DNA from: Verrucomicrobiales bacterium
GTDB lineage: Bacteria; Verrucomicrobiota; Verrucomicrobiia; Limisphaerales; UBA9464
Direction: 5' to 3'
Length of the DNA stretch: 9,231 nucleotides
NCBI GenBank assembly: GCA_003445095.1
Contig: DLVS01000409.1
Location: 1-9,231, forward strand
Shown: one piece after another, positions 1 through 7,200 of the stretch
Layout of the letters: each line of letters opens with the position of its first letter
Numbering within the stretch: the first letter of the stretch is position 1
Translations under genes and position numbers: made by a program
The notes under the pieces: model-generated
The model's input: the letters and a program-made list of their open reading frames with translations, nothing else
Databases searched by the model: none
What the model was told of the DNA's origin: nothing

Positions 1-161
1 TGCTGCGCGAAGACATCTATCTCGCCCTGCCAACGAATCCGTTGTGCAGCCCAGAATGTCGCGGGCTTCCTCTAAAGGACGTGGCCCGCGATTCGCGTCT
101 TGAGGGGGTGCCTTCCGAAGGTCCATCTCCTTGGGCCGCGCTGGACCAGCTAAAACTGTAA
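1..161 (+). CDS. DUF177 (YceD-like) protein, C-terminal fragment cut by the window edge
   Basis: An open frame begins with the codon at position 3 and runs for 52 residues to TAA at 159-161. It reads LREDIYLALPTNPLCSPECR at the start and ends in WAALDQLKL. Both the 'LREDI.LA.P.(N/H)PLC...C(R/K)GL' pattern and the closing 'W..L..LKL' are typical of the C-terminus of DUF177 proteins, which are nearly always encoded directly before rpmF. Members are linked to 23S rRNA or L32 accumulation in plants and bacteria; the precise role here is inference. The gene starts upstream of the window. The usual second cysteine pair ('CP.CG' just after 'C..CRGL') is absent: only the first pair, separated by three residues, is visible. 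The stop lies 11 bases before rpmF, so the two are surely co-transcribed. Confidence 0.82.
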   Translation, partial: LREDIYLALPTNPLCSPECRGLPLKDVARDSRLEGVPSEGPSPWAALDQLKL

Positions 162-172
162 CACACACCATT

Positions 173-361
173 ATGGGCGTACCGAAACGAAAACCGTCGC
201 GCAGCCGTCAACGCATGCGCCGCGCGTACAACTCCGTGCTCAAACTTCCGCAACTCTCGCCCTGCCCGCAGTGCGACGCGCCCAGTATCCCACACCGGGT
301 CTGTCCCGCCTGCGGTTATTACGGGGGCCGGCAAGTGGTGTCGGTCACTGCGCTGGCCTAA
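173..361 (+). CDS. rpmF: 50S ribosomal protein L32
   Basis: This 62-residue protein is a component of the large ribosomal subunit. It starts MGVPKRKPSRSRQRMRRAYN, which matches the conserved basic L32 N-terminus (A/G-VPKRK-S-S-R..MRR). A four-cysteine zinc ribbon follows: C31-P-Q-C34 and C44-P-A-C47. The length agrees with the family's usual 55-65 residues. The ATG at 173 is chosen because the L32 N-terminus begins exactly there. An in-frame ATG at 131 would add 14 residues unlike L32 and overlap the DUF177 gene. No Shine-Dalgarno is visible; the upstream bases are aacacacaccatt. It sits between DUF177 and plsX, the classical order, and a terminator-like hairpin follows 12 bases after its stop. 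Confidence 0.96.
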   Translation: MGVPKRKPSRSRQRMRRAYNSVLKLPQLSPCPQCDAPSIPHRVCPACGYYGGRQVVSVTALA

Positions 362-373
362 TCCACGAAGCCC

Positions 374-414
374 AAGCGCCGCGCCCTGACTCGGGCCGGC
401 GCTTCTTTCGTTCT
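374..414 (+). terminator. Terminator-like hairpin / possible attenuator between rpmF and plsX
   Basis: The left arm AAGCGCCGCGCCC (374-386) pairs with the right arm GGGCCGGCGCTT (393-404). This gives 12 base pairs with one bulged C and a six-base loop (tgactc). The tract ctttcgttct (405-414) follows directly and ends at the plsX ATG. A GC-rich stem followed by a T-rich tract is the form of an intrinsic terminator, though the T run is broken by C and G. Because plsX is downstream, partial termination would make more L32 message than plsX message. The hairpin also ends ten bases before the plsX start and could hinder initiation. The structure is seen in the sequence; the regulatory role is inference. 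Confidence 0.6.
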
Positions 415-1431
415 ATGCGCCTGGCTGTGGACGTCATGGGCGGCGATCTCGGTCCCACCGAGTTGCTCCATGGCATTCAGCTTGGGCTCGCAGCCGATTC
501 TTCGATCGAGACAATTTATGTCGTTGGGAAAGAAGCGGAGCTCCGTCCCTTAGCACAACAGGCGGGACTCACCGACAGCCGAGTCGCTTTTCACCATGCC
601 GGTGAAGTGCTGACGATGGAGGACGACCCCGCCCTCGCGGTACGTCGGAAAAAAGATTCCTCGCTCCTGAGGGCTCTGGAATTGGTCCGGGATGGCAAAG
701 CCGACGCCGCCATCTCTTCTGGCAACACCGGTGCATTGGTAGCCGGCGCCACCTTCCGACTGGGCCGACTCGAAGGCGTGAAACGTCCCTCGTTCGCCTG
801 CATTATGCCCTCTCGGACCGGTGCCTTCGTGTTGCTCGATGCCGGTGCCAATCCAGAATGCACTCCGGAAATCCTGCTGCAGTTCGCCGTGATGGGTTCC
901 GTTTACTCCCGCGCCATGCTGGGCATCGAAAAACCTCGTGTCGGGGTGCTGAGTAATGGTTCTGAGGAATCCAAAGGAACCGACTTAACCCGCGCCGCGG
1001 TCGGGCTGATTCGGAAGTCGCACCTGAATTGCACCGGGTACTGCGAGGGATTCGAATTATTCACCGATGGGGTAGATGTCGCGGTGTGCGATGGCTTTGT
1101 GGGGAACCTGGTGCTCAAGACTGCTGAAGGACTGGGTAAAACCGTCGGCTACCTCCTGCGCACGGAACTGACGGCAAGTCCGCTCCGAAAATTTGGCGCC
1201 ATCCTCGCATCCGGCGGCTTGAAGCGGATCAAGGCCCGGATGAATCCGGAAACTTACGGCGGCGCTCCGGTCCTTGGATTGCATGGAAGTGTCGTCAAAA
1301 TTCACGGATCGGCCCGTCGCGACGCCTTGAAGAACGCGATTCTCCAGAGTGCACGGGCGGTCAACCAACGGTTGAATGACGAAATCGTTCGCGAAATTGC
1401 GATGGCCAACACGGCCGTGTCCACGCTCTGA
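415..1431 (+). CDS. plsX: Phosphate acyltransferase PlsX
   Basis: PlsX makes acyl-phosphate from acyl-ACP and phosphate, the first step of the PlsX-PlsY route to phosphatidic acid, at the inner face of the membrane. The protein is 338 residues, normal for the family. Visible signatures are MRLAVDVMGGD at the N-terminus (usual form VDAMGGDxxP), AISSGNTGALVAGA at 99-112, LLDAGANPEC at 140-149, NGSEESKGTD at 181-190 and DGFVGNLVLKTAEG at 226-239. The usual GGDHAP reads GGDLGP here, so the commonly found His is Leu. The ATG at 415 is chosen because the family N-terminus starts there; the open frame extends upstream to 271 but only through rpmF in another frame. There is no Shine-Dalgarno, and the start lies just after a strong hairpin. 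The gene probably belongs to one operon with rpmF and fabH. Confidence 0.95.
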   Translation: MRLAVDVMGGDLGPTELLHGIQLGLAADSSIETIYVVGKEAELRPLAQQAGLTDSRVAFHHAGEVLTMEDDPALAVRRKKDSSLLRALELVRDGKADAAISSGNTGALVAGATFRLGRLEGVKRPSFACIMPSRTGAFVLLDAGANPECTPEILLQFAVMGSVYSRAMLGIEKPRVGVLSNGSEESKGTDLTRAAVGLIRKSHLNCTGYCEGFELFTDGVDVAVCDGFVGNLVLKTAEGLGKTVGYLLRTELTASPLRKFGAILASGGLKRIKARMNPETYGGAPVLGLHGSVVKIHGSARRDALKNAILQSARAVNQRLNDEIVREIAMANTAVSTL

Positions 1432-1454
1432 TGTCCCGGACGCCGCCATGAATT

Positions 1455-1499
1455 CTCCTGCCCTCCGATTTCCAAGGCCACGGAACCTTCGGACAGGAG
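1455..1499 (+). other. Compound stem-loop between plsX and fabH
   Basis: Three nested pairings are visible in the 101-base gap: CTCCTG (1455-1460) with CAGGAG (1494-1499), CCGA (1465-1468) with TCGG (1489-1492), and TTCC (1470-1473) with GGAA (1482-1485). Together they give 14 pairs interrupted by small internal loops, with the eight-base apical loop aaggccac. No T tract follows, so it does not look like an intrinsic terminator. It could be an RNA processing or stability element between plsX and fabH, or chance in GC-rich DNA. No FapR-like or FadR-like operator was recognised nearby. Confidence 0.35.
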
Positions 1500-1532
1500 C
1501 TCGTTCAACCGGCATCGCCTGATCGCCTTCCG

Positions 1533-2552
1533 ATGCCGAAGTTTCGTAATCCTCGCGCCAACCGCCCCCATCTTCGGACGGTTTCCATCACGGGTGTGGG
1601 CTCCTACGTGCCGGCACGGATACTGAGCAATGGCGAATTGGAAGGAATGGTCGAAACGACGGACGAATGGATCACCTCGCGAACTGGGATTCGCGAACGC
1701 CGCATCGCCGCGGAAAACGAAGCCACCTCCGATCTCGCGGTGGTCGCCGCCGAACGCGCGCTTCTCGCGGCCGGGGTTACCGCTCAACAGTTAGACCTGA
1801 TCATCGTCGCCACGATCACACCCGACCGGCTTTTCCCGAGCACGGCGTGCTTGGTGCAGCATCGATTGGGGGCCAATCGCGCGGCTGCCTTCGATCTTGA
1901 AGCGGCCTGCAGCGGATTTGTGTACGCGTTGGACGTCGCGAGCCATTTCGTCGCCTCGCACACCTACAACACGGTCCTGGTCATCGGCGCCGAAAAAATG
2001 TCTTCCGTGATCGACTGGACCGACCGCAACACCTGCGTCCTTTTCGGAGACGGCGCTGGCGCAGCGGTTTTGCAGAATCGTCCGAACGCCCACGGGTTGC
2101 TGACAACCTGCCTCGGCTCCGATGGCGGTCGCGCCAGTCTATTGGAACTGCCCGGCGGAGGCAGCGCCTGCCCCGCGACCGCCGATTCCGTCGCCAAGCG
2201 ACTTCATTTCCTCCGGATGGACGGCAAGGAGACGTTTAAAAATGCTGTCAATGCTATGGTCGCAGCGGCGCACGAAGCGATGAATCGGTGTGGAGTTTCC
2301 GTGGCGGACGTGAAGTGCATCATCCCCCACCAGGCAAATCAGCGAATCATGTCAGCGGTGGCGGAGCGAATTGGGGCTCGGGAAGATCAATTGTTCGTCA
2401 ATGTCGATCGGTACGGCAACACGTCCGCGGCTAGTGTCGCCATTGCCTTGGATGAGGCCGTGGCGCAAAGGCGGATTGTTCGAGGCGACCTGGTCTTGAT
2501 GGTCGTGTTTGGTGCCGGGCTCACTTGGGGCGCGGCACTGATTGAATGGTAG
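1533..2552 (+). CDS. fabH: 3-oxoacyl-ACP synthase III (KAS III)
   Basis: FabH condenses acetyl-CoA (or another short acyl-CoA) with malonyl-ACP to begin type II fatty acid synthesis in the cytoplasm. The protein is 339 residues, slightly longer than the usual 310-330 because of a basic N-terminal tail of about 16 residues before VSITGVGSYVPAR. The full catalytic triad is visible: Cys126 in EAACSGF, His266 in IIPHQAN and Asn296 in YGNTSA. Other family motifs are TTDEWITSRTGIRERR (42-57), FGDGAGAAVL (171-180) and GAGLTWGA near the C-terminus. The ATG at 1533 is the only plausible in-frame start before the conserved strand; there is no Shine-Dalgarno. No fabD, fabG or acpP follows; a kinase-like gene comes next after 48 bases. 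Confidence 0.95.
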   Translation: MPKFRNPRANRPHLRTVSITGVGSYVPARILSNGELEGMVETTDEWITSRTGIRERRIAAENEATSDLAVVAAERALLAAGVTAQQLDLIIVATITPDRLFPSTACLVQHRLGANRAAAFDLEAACSGFVYALDVASHFVASHTYNTVLVIGAEKMSSVIDWTDRNTCVLFGDGAGAAVLQNRPNAHGLLTTCLGSDGGRASLLELPGGGSACPATADSVAKRLHFLRMDGKETFKNAVNAMVAAAHEAMNRCGVSVADVKCIIPHQANQRIMSAVAERIGAREDQLFVNVDRYGNTSAASVAIALDEAVAQRRIVRGDLVLMVVFGAGLTWGAALIEW

Positions 2553-2600
2553 CCTCGGCTTGCCTACCGCCATCTACCTGGCCAGCCTGCGCCGTCGCGC

Positions 2601-4010
2601 ATGAGTTCATTTGATCGCTTCCTGGTCGCTCCGCGGTTGATTCCCCCGCTCGATCCGCAGTTTCGTCCCGCCGCTCTGGCGAATCGCGCCTTTGCCTGCG
2701 AAGCCGGCGTCCCGGTCACCGTTGCTCTCGAACAGGCTGACGGCTCGGTGTTCCACTTCCCGTTTGCAGTGCTTCGCGAAACTCATCCTGACGCCGCCAC
2801 TGCCAATCCGTTTTTCCTTGAGCGTCTGGCCAAGTTCCTCCTGTGGGCTTGGGGCGGCTCAAAGATTTATGTCGCTGGACCGGTCGCCCTGGCTGATGCG
2901 TTGCGACGACATTACTCTGAGGATCCGGCGGGGAAGTTCGATTCCGACATTATCGGGCGCCGAATTTATGACGACCCGATCACCGTCCACTCGGTACCGA
3001 CGCCCGAGGAATTGCCGCCGGCCCGGGCCGGCACCACTCCTTTAGGACGACATCTCGACGGCTGTCGCATTGGCTTCGACTTGGGGGGGAGTGACCGCAA
3101 AGTCGCTGCGGTCCAAGAGGGGCGCTGCGTCTTTAGCGAAGAAACGGTCTGGGACCCCTATTTCCAAAAAGACCCCCAATACCATTTCGACGGCGTGATG
3201 GACTCACTGCGGCGCGCGGCGGCGCATTTGCCACGCGTGGACGCAATCGGCGGTTCCGCTGCGGGCGTCTATGTGAACAATCGGGTCAAAGTGGCTTCCC
3301 TATTTCGGGGCGTGCCGCCCGATCTCTTCGAAAGCCGAGTAAAGGATTTGTTTCTCGAATTGCGGAGAGCCTGGAAAGGAATCCCCTTCGACGTCGTCAA
3401 CGATGGCGAAGTCACCGCCCTCGCCGGTTCGATGGCGCTTGGGCAGAACGCGGTTCTCGGTGTAGCGATGGGGACCAGCACCGCGGCCGGATTTGTCACC
3501 CCCGAAGGCAACATCACCACCTGGCTCAATGAGCTCGCCTTCGTCCCCGTGGACTATCGGCCAGACGCCCCACGAGACGAGTGGTCGGGCGATGTGGGTT
3601 GCGGCGCCCAATATTTCTCACAACAAGCTGTCGGCCGACTGCTCGCTCCCGCTGGAATCGAAGTCCCGGCCAATCTGGGTCTCCCCGAAAAACTCAAACA
3701 CGTTCAGGCCTTGCAGGCACAGGGCGATCCAAGGGCGGCAAAGATTTATGAGAGCATCGGAATCTTCCTCGGCTACGCGCTCGCTCACTGGGCGGATTTT
3801 TATCCGATGCGCCAAGTATTGATCCTGGGTCGGGTGATGACCGGGTCAGGCGGAGATTTGGTTTTGGCCAACGCGCGCACGGTATTGGAGCGAGAGTTTC
3901 CTGACCTAGGAAAACGATTGACATTCGCTACGCCTAACGAACAAGACAAACGGCACGGGCAAGCCGTCGCCGCCGCGAGCCTACCCGCATTGGCGCGCCG
4001 CTCCTCGTAA
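2601..4010 (+). CDS. ROK-like sugar kinase homologue with long N-terminal extension
   Basis: This 469-residue protein has an ASKHA-type kinase core at about residues 155-465, preceded by about 150 residues of unrecognised sequence. In the core, DLGGSDRK (160-167) resembles the phosphate-1 loop, and VVNDGEVTALAG (265-276) resembles the ROK catalytic segment, with Asp268 as probable base. GVAMGTSTAAGFV (287-299) resembles the phosphate-2 loop, and LILGRVMTGSGGDLV (407-421) the adenosine site. Classical ROK kinases carry a CxCGxxGCxE zinc motif. The corresponding stretch here, WSGDVGCGAQYFSQQAV (328-344), has only one Cys, so the zinc site is missing. No helix-turn-helix or signal peptide is evident. 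I infer a cytoplasmic kinase of a sugar or related substrate, but neither substrate nor activity can be read from sequence. It starts 48 bases after fabH with no Shine-Dalgarno and is probably transcribed with it. Confidence 0.75.
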   Translation: MSSFDRFLVAPRLIPPLDPQFRPAALANRAFACEAGVPVTVALEQADGSVFHFPFAVLRETHPDAATANPFFLERLAKFLLWAWGGSKIYVAGPVALADALRRHYSEDPAGKFDSDIIGRRIYDDPITVHSVPTPEELPPARAGTTPLGRHLDGCRIGFDLGGSDRKVAAVQEGRCVFSEETVWDPYFQKDPQYHFDGVMDSLRRAAAHLPRVDAIGGSAAGVYVNNRVKVASLFRGVPPDLFESRVKDLFLELRRAWKGIPFDVVNDGEVTALAGSMALGQNAVLGVAMGTSTAAGFVTPEGNITTWLNELAFVPVDYRPDAPRDEWSGDVGCGAQYFSQQAVGRLLAPAGIEVPANLGLPEKLKHVQALQAQGDPRAAKIYESIGIFLGYALAHWADFYPMRQVLILGRVMTGSGGDLVLANARTVLEREFPDLGKRLTFATPNEQDKRHGQAVAAASLPALARRSS

Positions 4011-4222
4011 GACCTTTCTGTTGAGGCTTAGCGTCGCGGCTTTTTGGCAGGTCGCGCGTTAACGGCGTGAGCAGCAAAAACTCTTGGTCGCACCGGGCCG
4101 AATCCGTCGAGAGGGTGTAACTCCGAACCAACAAGTCAGGTCTAGCCTTGTGAGCAGACCTTGAGTGTGCCATCCCTACTGGTGTCCCTTTAGAAGGCTC
4201 AGCGGACCCATCTGCTTTCTTC
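4011..4222 (+). other. Intergenic gap before the large exported protein; probable promoter region, no clear site
   Basis: This 212-base gap is the longest break between plus-strand genes and is the likely place for a transcription unit boundary. A weak composite inverted repeat, GACCT (4011-4015) with AGGTC (4049-4053), encloses a short AGC/GCT stem followed by five T (4041-4045). A separate six-base inverted repeat, AGGTCT (4138-4143) with AGACCT (4156-4161), has a 12-base loop. Neither is strong enough to call a terminator or operator. I see no convincing -35/-10 pair and no gene-like open frame on the plus strand. Confidence 0.4.
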
Positions 4223-7200
4223 ATGAAATCGATTCCTTCGCTTTTTTGGTTCGTTCAATTGTTCGCGCTCGTTTGCCTCCCGGGAGTCGCCGCTGAACCA
4301 TCGCCAGTCCTGATCGCGCGCGGCTCCGGTTGGCGCTACTACGCGCAGGACGCGTTCCCGGGCCTCGGCTGGACCACGTTGAACTTCAATGACCGGGATT
4401 GGCAGTTGGGCCGGGCGCAATTGGGATACGGCGATGGCGACGAAGCTACCGTAATCCACAGCAACACGGACCGCCGCCCCGTGACGTCCTATTTCCGTCG
4501 GACCTTCCAGTTGGTGAATGCCGCGGCGGCAACTCGCCTGACCGTTCACCTGCTCCGTGACGATGGCGCGATTGTTTACGTCAATGGGGTCGAAGTACTC
4601 CGCGACAACCTTCCCACAGGATCAGTAGATTCCAACACGTTGGCGCTAACCTCAGTAAACCGGGACGGCGAGTCGCAGTTTCACGCCCAGGAACTTCCGC
4701 CGGAACTCTTGCACGACGGTGCCAATGTCGTGGCGGTCGAACTTCATCAAGTCACTGCCACGAGCGCAGACGCTAGCTTTGACTTCGAACTGTCCGTCAC
4801 CGGGGATGTGCGATTGCTCAATGAAGCCCCCGTGGTTCGATTTACCTCCCCCGCCGACAACGCGAAATTTCGTTCGGGAGCGATAGTGCCCGTGCGAGCC
4901 ACAGCGTTTGATTTCGACGGCGAGATTGAACGGCTCGACGTACTAGGCAATGGCGCGGTGCTCGGAGGCACGAAGCACCCCGTCTTGGAGATCTCGTGGA
5001 AGAATCCACTACCGGGTCAAAATCAATTGGTCGCTCGAGTTTTGGACAATCAAGGGATCTCAGCGCAGTCCGCTCCGATCTCGATTCAAGTCGGCGAACA
5101 TCGGCCTGCCACGCTGGTCATCACCGAGCCACGAGAAGGTGCCGTATTCCAGGTGGGTGACACCATGACGATTGATACCCTGGGTCAGGATCCCGAGTCG
5201 TTGGTAAGCACGGTTGAATTCTTCGCCAACGGTCAAAAGATCGGCGAAAGCTGCTTCCTTTGTGTGGTGGACGGAGTTTTTCCTCCTGGCACTCCCCTCT
5301 CGAATCGCCTCGAGTGGACCCCGCGGCAACCAGGAGACTACGCGCTCACCGTGATCGGCCAATTCGGCGCCGACAAAACAGTGACGTCCCAGCCGGTGAA
5401 TATCGTGGTGCGGGCCGGCGAGCCACATCCCCGGCTCACCATTACCCAACCATCCAACGGGGACAAAGTTCAGGCTGGTCAGCCAATTCAAGTGGTCGCG
5501 CTCGGCGTGGGACGCGTGGGCGGAATTACCGATGTCGATTTGTTACTCGACGGCCAAAAAATTGCAGAGTCGAAAATCGTGTTCATCCGGCCACCTGAGG
5601 TCGATGAACCAGTGTCGCACACTTTTGTGATTGCCATTCCTGAGGGCGAACACGAGTTGATGGCCCGAGACCAATTCGATCGAACAGTGGTGTCTCCACC
5701 GGTCCGCATACAATCCATTGGGAACGAGGCACACGCGACGCTGAATTGGGTTCAACCGGCCGACGAAACCCGTTTTATCGAGGGAGTACCCATTGATCTT
5801 GGCATCGTGGCCGTCGATCCACGCGGATTGATTTTCGAAGCGGAGTTCTACGCCGACGGTCGGCGAATCGGTGCCGGTCGATTCGATTGTCCGGAGTGCC
5901 GCCTCCGGCCGGGAGCCCCGATACCGATTCACTTTCAGTGGGACGACGCGCCGATCGGTCGACACACGTTGCACGCGACGGCGACGGATGTAGCCGGCCA
6001 GACGATCACCACCACCCGCATTTCGATCCAAGTCATGGCGGCACAGGCACCACCTTTGACCGTCATCCGCGTGTTGCCGCCAGCTGTTTCTTCCGGAATC
6101 CCATTCACCGTACGCCTGGACGTGAAGGTCCAGGATGACGTTCAGAATTATGTCGTGGAAGAGCATCCCCCGTTTGTCCAGGTCGCGGGCGTCCGTCCGC
6201 AACCGGATCAACCATTCTGGACGGTCACTGCCATCAGCGACAATGGGGTCTTTGACGTCGTTAGCGGGACGGTGAAGTTCGGTCCCTTCTTCGATCGTGA
6301 GCCGCGGTCGCTTGCTTACGAGATCACGCCCGACACAGTTCCCGTGGACGCCGCGGAATTCAGCGGCCGTGCTGTCGCTGACGGAACCGTGTTACGCATC
6401 GGCGGCGATCGAGTGCTGTTGGGGAACCGTCGGCATCCAGCGGATGGTGACGCGGCGGACGACTCGATCGGAGCAGTCGAGTTGACCGCCTACGGAGCGG
6501 CGTGGAAAGCGGGTCGCGAATGGCCAGGCGGACCCAATCCGATTCCCATGGACTATGTCACTCGCGCCGCCTTGCTTTGGCGAACGGGCGAACATTATCG
6601 CTTCGATCCCACCGCCGGCCCGGCTCCGCTGTGTTGGGTCAGCGATCCACAGTTGCCCCCCGTTGGCTCCGAGGGGAACGCTCGATTCCGAGGCGTGGTG
6701 CTGCGGTCAGTGGCTCCCGTTGGAGAAAATGTTGAAGTTGTTTCGCTGCGAATTCTTCCGGCACCTGGGATGACTGCGATCGCCTTGGAGGAACAAGTGG
6801 CGGCGACTCCTTCTGCCATCAGCCAGGGCGGGACTTTCGACGCCGAGTCGAAGACTATTCGTTGGGGTCCGTTCTTAGACCGGCAACCTCGGACCGTGAC
6901 TTACCACCTCAGCTCGCCGGGGTTGGATTTGCGGGAGCACGGAGTTGCCTCCTCCGATGGCGAGAGCGTCGTGGTTCATTCAGTCCCCGCTTCGAGCACC
7001 GCGAACGGCCCGCGTTTAGTCAGCGTCGGTGAGTTCGATGATGGAGCCACTCAAATTGTGGTGGAGGATGAGGCAATCACTGCCGGAGCGATCTATGCGT
7101 TGGAGATAAGCAGTGATCTTCGAAACTGGACGCGCTCGGGCATGTTCGTGAACGAAGGCACCGCTGGCTTCGCCTGGGACGAAGCGAAGGGGGCCAAGGG

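Noticed and set aside
17..334. A 105-codon minus-strand open frame over the start of the window
   Set aside because: It lies antisense to the DUF177 tail and rpmF, both of which have clear family signatures, and its translation is arginine-rich with no recognisable motif.
2548..2568. GGTAG/CTACC repeat around the fabH stop as another REP-like unit
   Set aside because: It has only five pairs and lacks the GC-rich palindrome seen in the element at 9033-9174.
4011..4053. Possible terminator after the kinase gene (GACCT/AGGTC with a T run inside)
   Set aside because: The T run lies inside the outer repeat and the inner stem is only three pairs, so it does not form a proper intrinsic terminator.
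4138..4161. Inverted repeat AGGTCT/AGACCT upstream of the exported protein gene as an operator
   Set aside because: It has only six pairs with a 12-base loop, no second copy and no recognisable promoter beside it; easily chance.
4161..4194. TTGAGT followed by TTTAGA as a sigma-70 promoter for the exported protein gene
   Set aside because: The spacing is about 22 bases, too long, and the -10 match is poor.
5543..6211. A 222-codon minus-strand open frame inside the large exported protein gene
   Set aside because: The plus-strand frame has continuous Ig-like repeats across it. The minus frame shows no domain and is a shadow of the high-GC codon pattern.
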